DNA of 64,000 nt from Amorphophallus konjac (Eukaryota; Streptophyta; Magnoliopsida; Alismatales; Araceae): NCBI GenBank assembly GCA_022559845.1, contig CM040118.1:163328331-163392330 (forward strand). Reading direction: 5' to 3'. Positions 8,835 through 20,218 of the stretch are shown here, in pieces. Every line of letters begins with the position of its first letter. Position 1 is the first letter of the stretch. Both the position numbers and the translations under genes were made by a program. The notes beneath the pieces are model-generated. The model was not told where the DNA came from, ran no database searches, and was given only the letters and a program-made list of their open reading frames with translations.

Positions 8835-11449
8835 TTGTTTTGCTGCAGGTGTGCCTTGGAATGAATAAAGGGGGATTAATAAGCCAAGGCACTCAAGAAT
8901 GAAACCCCCAGGATTGCACTATTCAGGTCAGTTCTGAAAAACTGTGTTTAAATTTCATCATCTGAAATTGTTGAAATGCTTGTCTGATTTCTGATGTCTT
9001 CTTCTTGTCTAGCTGATCAGTCTGCATTCCAGACTCAGCTACTGAATTTAATTCTGAACATATCTGATGCTCTTCTCACATGTTTGTGCATGTACTTTAT
9101 TCTGAGCTAATTCATGTATTGCACTGAGGTTGAATGATTCATTTAAATGCATATAGACAATGCATGTGTCCATCAAGGAAGTCATTCAAAGCATATAGAA
9201 CTGCTTTGCACTGCATCTCTTTGCATAACCCTGGTATATTAAATGGTAAGTTACTAAAGGGTAGATGTAATCTATCTGGAGGTTCTTACTATGTGTGAGA
9301 TGGTCCTTGAGACCAAGCTCTCCGCCAAGTACCAAGGGTCATGTCTTCATTTAAAAGCAATGTAATGAATATCATAAAATTTAAAAAATCTAAAAATTTG
9401 AAATGAAATTGATGCATTTGATAAATTCTCTTTCTGATTGAACAAGTATGAATTCTTCTTGAGCATATTCTAAAATCATGAGCAGTTCATTAATTGTATT
9501 TCATGCACCTTGTCAGGGGGAGTTTGACTGATGTTGCATATGAAGAGTAGTGCAGTTGAAAAACCTAAAAAGAAATTTCATTGCATCTAGACAGGGGGAG
9601 CATTTAGAATTGGTGTTTTGATTGTCACACTTTGAACACCTCTTGTCTAGTAATTGATCAACTCTCATCTGATGTCATATTTCTCTCTCTTGAAAATGGA
9701 TTCTGCGTTCTATTCGTTGAGTTGTTAAAGAAGAGTTTCCTTCAACTCTCTTAATGATACTACCTGTCAGCTGATCTGTCTAAAATTCAGACTTAGCTAC
9801 TGTTTGCTGATAAACTCCCTTCTAATGCTCTTCTCTTGCTATTTATTGCACTACCAGCTGACACTCATCTTTCACATACTTCTCAGCTGGTGTGACTAAC
9901 TTAATTCTATTGTTGACTTGTTGGTCATTTTTTTTTTATTTGATTTGAGGAACACAAATTGCATGTCATACAATCTAGTCTGAATCATGTAGAAATTTAT
10001 ATCATATAGGTTTAAGAATAACCACTGAATCAGACTGATATAAGAATTATGTATTCTCAAATTTGTACTTAAATTTCTTGAAAATATCTGAATGATAAGA
10101 TTTAATGAACTTTAACCACTTGTGTCATGAAAACCTTAGACTCTCTCATCTGATATCTGAAAATTAGAAATCAAGGCTACTTTGGTAGAGATACATAGAG
10201 TGAGTACTGTGGTTAAACATTAACTTGAGAAATGTTGACTAATTGAAAAACTGTGAATTCAGAGCAATGACTTGGTCACTGAGAAACTGAGTTCTTCATC
10301 AATGAAATAAAGTAACTTATGTCATGAAGTGCCATAGTTATCTCTGGTAAAAATTTATTGAAAAACCTGACAGAGCAATGGCATATTTGTGTCAAGTAAC
10401 CGGGGAGTCTAGCCTCTGATCAAGGTGTCTCCTCACGTAAAAAGACATGTCTATTGCTAACTCTGTTATCAATGTTGAGAGACAATGACAATTATCACAC
10501 TGAGTAACTGGGTCACTTCACCTAAGACGTGCTGTGCCTCATGTAAAAAGGTGTTGATAAACCCAAATTGCACATGTAAAGTAAAATATGTTTCAAATAA
10601 AAATATTTTGCAAAATCTGTCAATTCATGCTCCTGTAAAAAGTGTTTAATCTCAATACTAATATGTGCAACTCTGAAAGTAGTCATTGAGATCTTGTGTG
10701 TAAGATGAAGATGATTGGTCATGAGTGTTATCTGGTTATTTGGTTCACCTTTATTAAAACTTGATTTCAGATATGAGTATTAAATTTAATTGATAAATCT
10801 GGTATACATCATAATTAAATCAGGTTGGTCAAGTTGCTAATTCATAACCCTCTATGATAAGAGAGTCTTTCCATGTTAAGACTTATTGTAGTTGTGCATG
10901 CCCTACAATCCCTCATGATCCGTTTCATATCTGCGAACTTGTTCAACAAAAACTGTATTGTCAACTCCTCTCTTATCAGTTGACTGATTCCATCTGCATT
11001 TTTCTGACCATACAAATGTGAGGTGCCACTCCCATTATTACCTTGTTCACTTGCAGCCTTCTGAACTTCAGAATCCTTATGGTGGTGGATTTCAGATTGA
11101 TTCCTGAGATGTACTTCTCTCCACACTGTTGGAATCTTCCATCTTGTTTTGCAACCAGTTCTGGTTCTGTGGACTTTCCACCTGTTTTATTCTGTTCATG
11201 CATATGTGAGGTGCCACAACCAGAGTTCAGATTGATTTATTGGATAACCAGTTATGGTTTATCTGCATTTAAGAGGAGAGTAGTTCTGCATGCATATTGA
11301 TAGGGGGAGAGATGTTTTATTTCAGTGACATATGTTTCATTCTCTGTATTTGTGTGCTGAATTTTGTCTCTCAAACTATCTCCTTTTTGCTTATGTCAAA
11401 GGGGGAGAATAGTTTGACGAGTCAGTGTGACTCATTATGTTGCCATCAT
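8835..11449 (+). other. Non-coding interval of A replacing pol
   Basis: About 2.6 kb without meaningful ORFs or pol motifs. Parts align with the corresponding intervals of B (32920-35330) and C (43824-44590), for example TCTAGACAGGGGGAG near 9588 and 33633. Several AGGGGGAG polypurine-like tracts lie at about 9514, 9594, 11303 and 11399 before the real one. Conservation without coding suggests RNA-level roles. Confidence 0.7.
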
Positions 11450-11464
11450 AAAAAAGGGGGAGAT
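11450..11464 (+). other. Polypurine tract of A
   Basis: AAAAAAGGGGGAGAT directly abuts the 3' LTR start, as expected for the plus-strand primer. Confidence 0.9.
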
Positions 11465-11639
11465 TGTTGTGCCCCTTGTGCTTTGATGATAATGTGGTGT
11501 TTTAATGATAGCAACATGAATAAGTCACCATATTGTTAATAACATCACATTGAGTATGCATATGTCTGATATGTTTCTATGGAGAATGCATGATAAGTCT
11601 GATCTGTTTCTGTGGAGAATGCATGATATAGTCTATACA

Positions 11640-13385
11640 TTCATAGTATTGCATAGGTGCATTCATCAGTTCATACTGTCTATACACTGATGCATGTGAG
11701 GTCCTGTCTGCACGCTGAAGTCTGTACATTGCTCTACTTCAGGCTGAGCAAGTCTATACACTACTGCACGTTCATTCAAAGTCCATACATTGTCCTGTAG
11801 CATGCACAAGTATGTACATTGTCATGCACACACCAACAGGTCTACACATTGCATTGCAGCATGAACAATAGAGTCTATACATTACCTTGTGTTGTGTTTG
11901 TGCATCGTTTAGTACAAGTCTATACATTCTTGCATGTTCTTAAAGTCTATACATTGGCAAGTCTGTACATCGGACTGTTCATGCATCACTCCATTTGTGC
12001 AAGTCTGTACAGGGTCTAGTTGAATCGGCTTGTTCATACATTCATTGAAGAAGTCTATACATTCATGGCATATGTGCAACGTTTGTTCTACAAGTCTATA
12101 CATTGTTAGTGCATCATATGAAGTATGTACAGAGTCTTGTTGCAAGTTTGTACATCGCATCGGTTGTTCATAGCAAGTCTGCATGCATTACATTAAGTCT
12201 ATACAGCCTGTGTTCGCAACACAGAGTCTGTACATTGTTTATGCATGTGCACAGTTCTTGCTACAAAGTCTATACATCGTTCGTCTCACATAAGATGCAA
12301 AGTCTATACATCATCTTGGCCGTCATCTGTCTGCACGCTGCTAAGTCTGTACATTGCATCGTCTCATGTTGCGTCTCAGCATGCCTATACATTGCAGCAT
12401 GCATTCACTGTTAAAGTCTATACAGACTTCAGCGTCTCATTCAACGTCTCTCTTTGTGTCTCACTGTTCAAGTCTATACATTCATCTGTTGAAAATGGAG
12501 CAAGTTTGTACATCGTGTGTTTCATGCATTGGAAGTCTATACATTGGGAGTTTTACCGACGTTGCACTCGCAAGTCTATACATTGGTAGCTTTACCTAAG
12601 TTATACTCCTAAGTCTATACATTGTGAACTCTCAAGTCTGTACAGACCTTGCTTAGCTCAAGTATGTACATCGTCCATCACTCCTTTGGAAAGTCCATCC
12701 ATTGTGAAAGTCTATACATTCCTCATTGGCTTGCTTCAACTCTCAAGTCTGTACATTGCATCGTTTGTTCATGCATTGTCTCTAAAGTCTGCACATTGCA
12801 TTGCATGAAGTCTGCACATTCCATGCTAGCGAAGTCTATCTAAGTCTACACATTGCTTCTTCATGCATTGCATGAAGTTTGCACATTGTGTGCTGCATGC
12901 TCACTGTCTTGCTTGCATGAGTAAAGTCTGTACATCCGTTTGCCAGCATGTTAACACAAGTCCATACACTGTCTGACTGCATAACACAAGTCCATACATT
13001 GTCTGTCTGCATAACACAAGTCCATACATTCTTCAGTTTAGTTCGTAGCTGAGTATGAAGTCTGTACAGCCTATCAGTGTCTCACTTAGTGTCTCTGTGC
13101 TGGTCAAGTCTGTACATGGTCTTGTTGGTCCAACATCAAGTCTGTACATCATTTAGTTGCACGCCATAGAGTTGAGCATGTCTATACATCAGTCTGCCTT
13201 GCTTCTTTCCATAGCAAGTCTGCACACTGTCTGGTCGCACACACTCATAAGTTTGCACATTACACTATATGCATACTACATTGCATCCAGCATGTCTGTA
13301 CATTGAGGTCGCATGCTGGGATTCAAAGTCTACACATTGCAATGTCTACACACTGCACATTACTCCCTACAGAGTATGTACAAGG
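11640..13385 (+). repeat. Motif array AAGTCTRTACATTG in 3' LTR of A, copy 2
   Basis: Same array as at 3345-5130, with scattered single-base differences. Because this copy would lie at the 3' end of the genomic RNA, the motifs may be present in packaged RNA as well as in the promoter. Confidence 0.9.
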
Positions 13386-13491
13386 TTTGTTGTCTTAAGC
13401 TGATGATTCTCTTCGACTGACTGACAGGTATTGTCTCAAGGAGATTAAGAAGGCTCGTGATCCAACGAAGGACGAGGAGCCCAGATGGTGA

Positions 13492-13590
13492 CACGTGTAC
13501 TGAAAGCCTGCTGGATGCTGCCACGTGGTCCAAGCCATTGGGCGGGAGATGTGGAGAGCACACGCCCTTCCTGCTGCTAGTATATATATG
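13492..13590 (+). promoter_or_regulatory. Core promoter of A, 3' LTR
   Basis: CACGTG at 13492-13497 and 13522-13527 and TATATATATGG at about 13581, same spacing as in the 5' LTR. In this copy it could drive transcription into the flanking H sequence. Confidence 0.7.
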
Positions 13591-14432
13591 GAGTTTCTTC
13601 CTTCAGAAGATGGAGATCGACTGAAGCAGAGGATAGCCTGCACGATCCTGTGAGAAAGAAAAGAGAATCAGAAGAAGAAGAGAAAGAAGAGAAAGAGAGA
13701 GTTAGAGAGCTCGAGTAGAGAAAGAGAGAGTGAGATTAGCAGAAGAAGAAAAATAGAAAGAAAGATAGTGAGATCGAGAGAGATCTACCTTCACTTGACC
13801 GTGGATCAAATCCAGGCCAGTCAGCTCATTCTGAGCCACATTGTGCTTCATTGTTTACAGCCTTCCGATTGCTGTTTGTTTCCCATTTTCCTATTTTCTC
13901 TTTAAACATTTCTTCAAGCTATTTGTCAGCATTTGCAGTGGAGGATTCCACTGGACGGCTAAGCTGTATTGCCCAGCAGAGCAAGCTGTGAGGCTCAGCA
14001 GGCGAGGAGGATTCCTCGGACAGCAAGCTGTGAGGCTCAGCGGATTGTATGGCAAGCTATGATGCCCAGCTGTTCAAGCTGTGAGTCAGCGGAATCCACA
14101 CTCGGGTTTGAGTGTGGGGTGGACGTAGGTCTGTAGGACTGAACAACCTAAAAACCCCTTGTGCACTATGGTTTGAATTCTTATCTGATTGGCGCTAGAT
14201 GCATGCATAGGTACGAGGATTATATTCAGTTCATTGTTGCGCACATTAGATGTTTGCTTAGGAGCACTCTACATATTTGCCTACAGGTTCAATAGATGAC
14301 TGGATTAGTTCTTCTTAGTTCGTCTTAGTGCTTTTATTCCGCAGTTCTGAGCACTAGAATTTTAATTGGGTGAAAGTTTTGAAGGGGAGATTCATTCACC
14401 CCCCCTCTGAATCATTAGCACCGAACCCAACA

Positions 14433-14437
14433 AGTCC
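14433..14437. repeat. Target site duplication of A, right copy (AGTCC)
   Basis: AGTCC directly after the 3' LTR, identical to 3167-3171. Confidence 0.93.
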
Positions 14438-15439
14438 TGATTTCTTTGGGACTATTTGGGTTCAACCGACCCACTCGCTATCAGAAATTGAGTAGATGAT
14501 CCCGACATCTAGCCACTTGACCACCTCATTTTTGACCACCTCCTTCATGTGTGGATTTAATATCCTCTGCATGTCTCTGCTTGGTTTTGCATTCTCCTCC
14601 ATATAAATGTGGTGTTGACAAATGGATGGACTAATCCCTTTAAGATCAGTGACAGACCAATCTATAGCCCCTTTATGAGATTTAAGGACCTCAACTAGTT
14701 TCTCCTCATGGTTAGGTTCAAGGTCGCTTGCTATGATGACTGGCAAGGTTTGGTCTGGGCCTAAGAATGCATACTTAAGGGCGACCGACAATGGTTTTAA
14801 TTCAACCTGAGGAGGAGATTGCAAAGAGGGCAGAGCTGGTTCAGATTTAAGCTGAGATAAGGGTTCAACTGGGGGCCACGTCCTAAGTTGAGTTGACAAG
14901 ATGTCAACTTCTTCTCTCATTCTGGTCCTACTGTCTCCTTCAATCTCCAATAACTCCTCAATGGTGTCAACATCATAACAATATCCTTTTTGATCATGGA
15001 ATTTAGACGCCTTGAAAATGTTGATGCTAACTTTCTGGTCCCCAAAAGATATGTCTATAATTCTTGAAGCACAATCTATATTAGCCCTAGCCGTGGCTAA
15101 AAATGGTCTACCCAAAATGATAGGAGTATGCTTGATTTCTTGGGGAGAAACCATGTCCAAAATAAGAAAGACGACAGGGAAGTAGCACTCATTCACTTTA
15201 ACAATGACATCCTCAATAAGACCCTTTGGAGTCTTGATTGATCTATCGGCAAGCTAGAGAATAATAGGTGTAGGCTTGAGCTCACCGATGTCAAACTGCT
15301 CATAGATGGAGGTGGGGAGTAAATTCACACTGGCTCCTAAATCAAGGAGAGCCTTATCAAAGGTCACACCCCCAATGTTGCAAGTGATATGGGGCACTTC
15401 AGGGTCTTTTAACTTCCTTGGAAGTTGGTTGAGGACCAC
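14438..15439 (-). pseudogene. Athila-type protease and RT N-terminal region (broken)
   Basis: Continues H pol on the far side of A. The aspartic protease core is FDKALLDLGASVNLLPTSIY (15254-15439), with catalytic Asp in DLGA, and HTPIILGRPFLATARANIDC (14462-15196) is the flap and C-terminal part. The latter leads through a proline-rich linker to MKEVVKNEVVKWLDVGIIYS, the start of RT. A stop separates the two pieces at 15254-15256, and a TGA occurs at 14462. Protease would process Gag-Pol. The order and spacing match Athila pol. Confidence 0.87.
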
Positions 15440-16099
15440 AACACTAATGTTCTCAGGGAGCCGAACCTTTTCCTAGGTCACTCGTGGCTCCCGCCTAGGA
15501 GTGCACATTTCCTTTAAGAATTTAGCATAGGCTGGGACACGTTTGATGGCATCGAGGAGAGGGATGTTGATGTGTATTTGTTTGAAGAGCTCCATCATCT
15601 CCTCATTATGGGCTGGTTGTTTCTTTTTGGGCTATAAGGCATTGGGAAATGGCACTGTAGGTTGGTAAGTCCTAGGCCCTTCTTCTAGTTTCCTCTTTCC
15701 CTTGACATCCTCTTCCTGGCTGGGCTCCTCTTCACTATCAGAAGATATTTCAGGGGCCTGGATTAACGAAGTAGGAGTGGACCCCTAGGGATCTTGTAGG
15801 ACTTTACCACTTCTTAAGGTCAAAATTGCTTTTGCATTTTAGAGTTGTGGGCCTTTTTGTGGTATTTGGCCTGATGGGTGCTGGTGGAGAGGAGGAATTT
15901 ACTGATTAATGGGGAAGTTTGGTTGTGGGAAGCCCGGAGGATTAATTCGTGGGTTGGCAATGGGTTGACTTGGCAATTGGCCTATTTCCCTTCCCATGGT
16001 GGCTTCAGTCAATTGGCCCAATTGGGTTTCTAACTTAGAAATAGTTTGTTGGTGGGCATGAAGGGTCTGTTGGAAAGATTGGCTTTGGGCTTGCATGGT
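15440..16099 (-). pseudogene. H Gag C-terminal / Gag-Pol linker, degraded
   Basis: Minus-strand coding relic linking gag to protease. The piece at 15899-16099 reads QSFQQTLHAHQQTISKLETQ followed by a proline-rich tail, typical of Athila Gag C termini. Stops and frameshifts interrupt 15440-15898. LTR I is inserted at 16099/16100. Confidence 0.75.
16095..16099. repeat. Target site duplication of I, left copy (ATGGT)
   Basis: ATGGT precedes TGTGGATGTC and recurs at 20214-20218, immediately after TCCACA. Confidence 0.85.
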
Positions 16100-16485
16100 T
16101 GTGGATGTCGAAAAATGTCGATGAGGATCATACGGCATGCATGTCTCGACACTCGAGAGTGAGCCGAAGATGAAAATGCAGAATAAACCTCATGCCTCAC
16201 CTGATCAGGATGAGAACTCTCTTGGTGGTCTACTACCCGTTAAGGAAGCCCCCCAAGGCGGAAGACGCGGCCACAACTCTTCGACTGGTTGTGCCGAGAG
16301 CTGAATCAGAGAAAAAATCAGGAACTCTGGCACAGTCTCGGCGTATGTCGGAAGTCACGCAAAGCCTTGGATCGAGCCCCAGAAGCTACGAACGGAAAAT
16401 TGCAGAAGCCATGCATCGTGACTAAAACATTCCGAGGACGCCAACGTTCGTATAAGTAGCCGCGACTTCGAAAAGAATTCATTCG

Positions 16486-16790
16486 GTGCTTAAAACGGCG
16501 CGACAAGGCCCTTAATCGGCGTGCCCCCTTGTGTTGCATTAAAACGGCGCGCCCCTCCTTGCTTTGGTCATCCGGCACGCTCCTGGTTGAAGGGGGCCAT
16601 CCCCCTTTGATGCTTAAAATGGCGCCCCTCCTTGATTTGGTCATCCGGCGTGCTTCTGGTTGAAGGGGCCATCCCCCTTTGATGCTTAAAATGGCGCCAC
16701 ACTTGCCTGAAAGCTAAATCGGCGTGCCAATTGCACTTGGGTTTAAACCGGCGTGGGCACTGTTCCATCACGCCGATTTAACCCCATCCT
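16486..16790 (+). repeat. CGGCGYGCC motif array of I, cluster 1
   Basis: About ten copies of AAAACGGCGCG, AATCGGCGTGCC, ATCCGGCRYGC and similar, with spacers such as CCCTCCTTG. It includes a near duplication of about 90 bp (GGTCATCCGGC...AAAATGGCG). It lies upstream of the TATA box. Confidence 0.82.
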
Positions 16791-17049
16791 GTCCCGTCGG
16801 CATACCGATGCTCTATTTTGCATCATTATGGCATGCAGAGAACATTGAATGCCCGACGCTCTGCTTCTACCTCCGTTCGATAGCACAGGAGCGGCAGCGG
16901 TGAAGCAACCCCTACAGACCTACGACCATCTCATCCTCGGATGAACAGCAGTGTACGGCGCAAATCGGCGTCGTCCAGCGCACCATGTCAACTCCGAGCT
17001 TCGTCGAGGATGAGGTGGAAGTGGCAGGAACCTCCCAGGCGAGCCATTC

Positions 17050-17376
17050 TATAAAAAGGGGCATTACTATGAAAACAGGAAGAGGCTGGCTTTCCCCCTC
17101 GGTTGGCCATCCAAAAGGAGAATGGGGTGCTCTTGGCTGTGTGCAGTGAAGAGAAGAAGAAATAGGGAGAAGAAGCTCAGTCCACCCACGCCGGCAAGGT
17201 GAAGAGAAAGAGAGAGGGTGTGAGTGTGAGAGGTGAGTCGAGGGGGGGTCTGTGTTCCTTTTTTTCCCTCATCAGTATCTTCTTTCGCCCCCCCCCCCTT
17301 TGCAATGTATTCCACTCCCATCTCGGGGTGAACTCTCCCTGTGTCAACTTCTTCCCCGTTTGTGAGGATGAATAAA
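17050..17376 (+). promoter_or_regulatory. TATA box and polyadenylation signal of I
   Basis: TATAAAAAGGGG at 17050 and AATAAAAG at 17371 mark the likely start of transcription and 3' end processing, giving an R region of roughly 300 bases. A run of eleven C at about 17288 lies between them. Confidence 0.65.
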
Positions 17377-18025
17377 AGAAAAGGGCCCTTTTGCAAGCTC
17401 AGTGTTTCTCCGTTCCGATCTACACCTCCCTTCTCCCCTCTCTAATCGTCCAGGGCCCTTCGAGGCTTGCTTGTCCATAGCATGTCCCTCAAGGGAACCC
17501 GCCTACGGATCAACATTCATTACCCCTGTGGCAAACATTTGTCCCGCCTCTAAATCATCGCCCGCGAGTCGTGGTCGCTCTCGTAGGCTGTCCCTCGAGC
17601 GTTCCACACTCACACTTGGGCTAACGGACCGCCGTGAGGCCATTCCGCATTTTGAGAGTTTACCCGGGAGTAATCCATGTGGTGGCTCTCGCTTCTCTCT
17701 GGCAAGTCCCAGTCCGGGGGAGGTGCTGCCCGATTTTCGCCAGGGGCTAAGAACACACAAGAATAAGTGAACAAATTGAGCCTCTGAAGAACAAACTGAG
17801 CTTTTAATCCAATACATAGTAAACTCTGTGAACTAAAACCCCCCCGAACGAACACTTAAGCATCCATGCTAATTCACCTCAATAAATGACTAAAATGATT
17901 AAACCCCCTTTTCATCAACTTAATCTTCCAAATGGATGAACAAACCAACCATCAAACCGGCTTGCAGGTGAAAGAAAAGAAAGACACAGTCAAAAGTAAT
18001 GAACTAAACCCTCGGGAGAGGCTAA

Positions 18026-18480
18026 TTCGGCGCAGTTACTGTTCCCCCGTGCCATTTTAGCCCCTCTCACAAAAGCCCTCAGCTCCTTCTTTGAATCCAG
18101 AAATGGCGCGCTCCCCTACTTACCTCCCTAAAACGGCGCGCCCCCTCCCTTGCACATTCTATTATGGCATTGCCAAATTCGGCGCGCCCTCCACTGGCAT
18201 CCTAATCCGGCGTGCCCTCCTCTTTGAGCCCAAATCTGGCGCGCCCCTCTTCTTGGCCTTGATCCGGCGTGCCCCCTCTCTTGGGTCCCTTATCCGGCGC
18301 GCTCCTCCTCCATTGGCATCCTAATCCGGCGTGGCCTTAACCGGCGCACCCTCCTCATTGAACCCTTCAAACGGCACGATTCCTGTGCACCTAACACCCT
18401 TAAAACGGCACCCCCCGACTTGTTCATTCCATACCCGGCGTGCCCCCCTATCCATCCTTAATCCGGCGCGCCTGCTTAGT
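18026..18480 (+). repeat. CGGCGYGCC motif array of I, cluster 2
   Basis: About a dozen copies of (A/T)NCGGCGYGCCC spaced about 25-35 bp, several containing the palindrome GGCGCGCC, separated by unrelated 15-25 base spacers such as CTCCTCTTTGAGCC. CpG-rich; same motif as cluster 1. Confidence 0.85.
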
Positions 18481-18649
18481 ACAAAAGGGGAATAAACAAG
18501 CAAAAAATAATAATAAAAGGTCAATCATGTTAATAAAGAATAAAAGAAACTCTATCACCCGTACTTTAATTATCATTTTGTTCTGGGGGTGCTGCCCCCG
18601 GAAACCCCCGCAAGGGGTGCTGCCCCCTTGACCCCTGCGACCTGACCAC

Positions 18650-19900
18650 GCAAGTCGATCCGCGTGAGAGGCCGCACGTTGGCGAGTTTGGGCTTCACAC
18701 TTGACAATTCACTCCCCCGGACTGGGTGCAAAGAGAAAATCAATGATGCCTTATGGTATCGGACATGGACCTCGGAACCCCCGACATGGTCATGATCCGT
18801 ACACATCTCGGGCCAATAGTTCGTTAACTCGACCCGCTTCTCTCGATATCTAATCCCGCAACCCCACATTAAAATTGTCATGTCTACGGCAGACATTTGC
18901 ACGGTTTTATCATCGTCTTCGATGCTTCAAACGTGGACTCGCGTCCGAACAATGAACGGTCCGACCGTGACCATGCGCATACCTTGAACCTTCGTTTCCC
19001 CGAACTGTGTGTGAAGAGAAAATCAATGACGCCCCATGGCATCGGACGTGGACCTCGGGAACCCCGTTATGGCCATAGTCCAAAACCATCTCGGGCCGAT
19101 AGTTCATCAGCTTGACCCACCTTTATCGTGATCCAATCCCGCATCCACATTAAACTTGACGTACCCACGGTAGACATCCGTACAGCTTTGTCGTTATCTT
19201 CGATGCTTCAAATGTGGACTCTCGTCCGAACAGTGTATGGTCCGTTAGTGACCGACATATATCCCGGGATCTAATCCCGTGCTTGCATTAAACTTGCCGT
19301 ACTCACGGCAGACATTTGTACGAGTTTATTTCCGTTTACGTCTTCAATACGGATCTTTGTCCGAACATAAAATTATCCATGAATGACCAACAAAATCTGA
19401 ATGGAACGAGACGGCTCTCGTCTTCCCCCAACAATACGTGTGGGAATATCAATAAGACCTTCGTGAGTCACGTCTGGACCTCAGGTTCGCCCCAACCATG
19501 GTCATTACCTAACCCACATCTAGGCCTATAGCTAGCTATCTCTGTATACGTCTTTGTTTTAGAATCTAGTCCCGGGACACTTTCCCGCTGCCCTTCGGCA
19601 CCGAAAATATTAACGATGCCCACGCAAGCCTCGTTTGGACCGCGGGAAGTGCCCCCGGAATGGTCCTGACTCGATCTCGCACCGGGCCAATAAACTCACT
19701 GATTCCTGACCACTCTAACTGGGATTCAACCGAATGTCTCATATCCCTTTGAACAACAAATTTGCCGTACCCCGGCATACATATGCTCCGATTTTCCTCG
19801 TGACGATCATGATTTTCTGAGGCCGGACGCTCGTCCGAATATCAATATGGTCCCTTGAGTGACCGACATATTTCGAATGCTCGCATCCCTAGACATCGGG
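18650..19900 (+). repeat. Degenerate long tandem repeats in I
   Basis: Two diverged units about 283 bp apart share AAGAGAAAATCAATGAYGCC (18731 and 19014), CATCTCGGGCCRATAGTTCR and GTCTTCGATGCTTCAAACGT. Weaker copies continue to about 19870 with irregular spacing. Confidence 0.75.
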
Positions 19901-20213
19901 TTTTCCGACTGATTCGAGACCGCTATTGACTTGTTTATCTGGATATTGTTTCCTGGCCATGAGGCCCTGATTCTCGGCGATTAATCAAGGGTGTTCCCCT
20001 CTCTGAGGGAATGTAAATGACGCTGTGACCTTTATGGCACGGTGGGTTTTGGTCCCGACACGAACCACACAATCGTCTGATTAGTCAGATTGAGCGCACA
20101 ATAAATCGTCACTTTGTGACTGGCACGCCCACGCACTTAATAAACGAATAAACCCACCGAACAAACTGACTTAAAGAAACAGACAAATGAGCGTGTCGAA
20201 AAGTGCGTCCACA

Positions 20214-20218
20214 ATGGT
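20214..20218. repeat. Target site duplication of I, right copy (ATGGT)
   Basis: Repeats 16095-16099; the H Gag reading direction resumes here. Confidence 0.85.

Larger units (their letters stand above)
3172..14432 (+). mobile_element. Gag-only SIRE-like LTR retrotransposon A (11.3 kb)
   Basis: Complete by structure: LTR 3172-6185, initiator-Met type primer site, gag (6351-8834), long non-coding interval, polypurine tract, LTR 11465-14432, flanked by AGTCC duplications. It has no protease, integrase, RT or RNase H, so it is non-autonomous. The LTR contains the string GGTGGACGTAGG followed by GAACCACC near its end, a layout I associate with SIRE/Maximus copia LTRs. The two LTRs differ at roughly twenty positions in the last 490 bases by eye, so the insertion is not very recent. 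It is inserted in the RT of H. Confidence 0.92.
11465..14432 (+). repeat. 3' LTR of A
   Basis: About 2.97 kb, TGTTGTGCCC to CCCAACA, followed by the AGTCC duplication. It matches the 5' LTR throughout, with a deletion near 11630 and a small TTAGTTCGTC insertion near 14320. Confidence 0.93.
16100..20213 (+). mobile_element. Solo LTR I (4.1 kb)
   Basis: Bounded by TGTGGA and TCCACA (six-base inverted ends with the TG/CA signature) and by ATGGT duplications inside H gag. No gag or pol domain lies within and no internal direct repeat of its ends was seen, so it is best read as a single long LTR left by LTR-LTR recombination. TATAAAAAG at 17050 and AATAAA at 17371 place a plus-strand transcription unit. 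Its long GC-rich U5-like part has a CGGCGYGCC array and degenerate long tandem repeats. Long LTRs fit the Tat/Ogre group, but family assignment is uncertain. Confidence 0.75.

Noticed and set aside
17402..17855. ORFs on both strands in LTR I
   Set aside because: Overlapping and opposite frames in GC-rich non-coding LTR; no recognisable domain.
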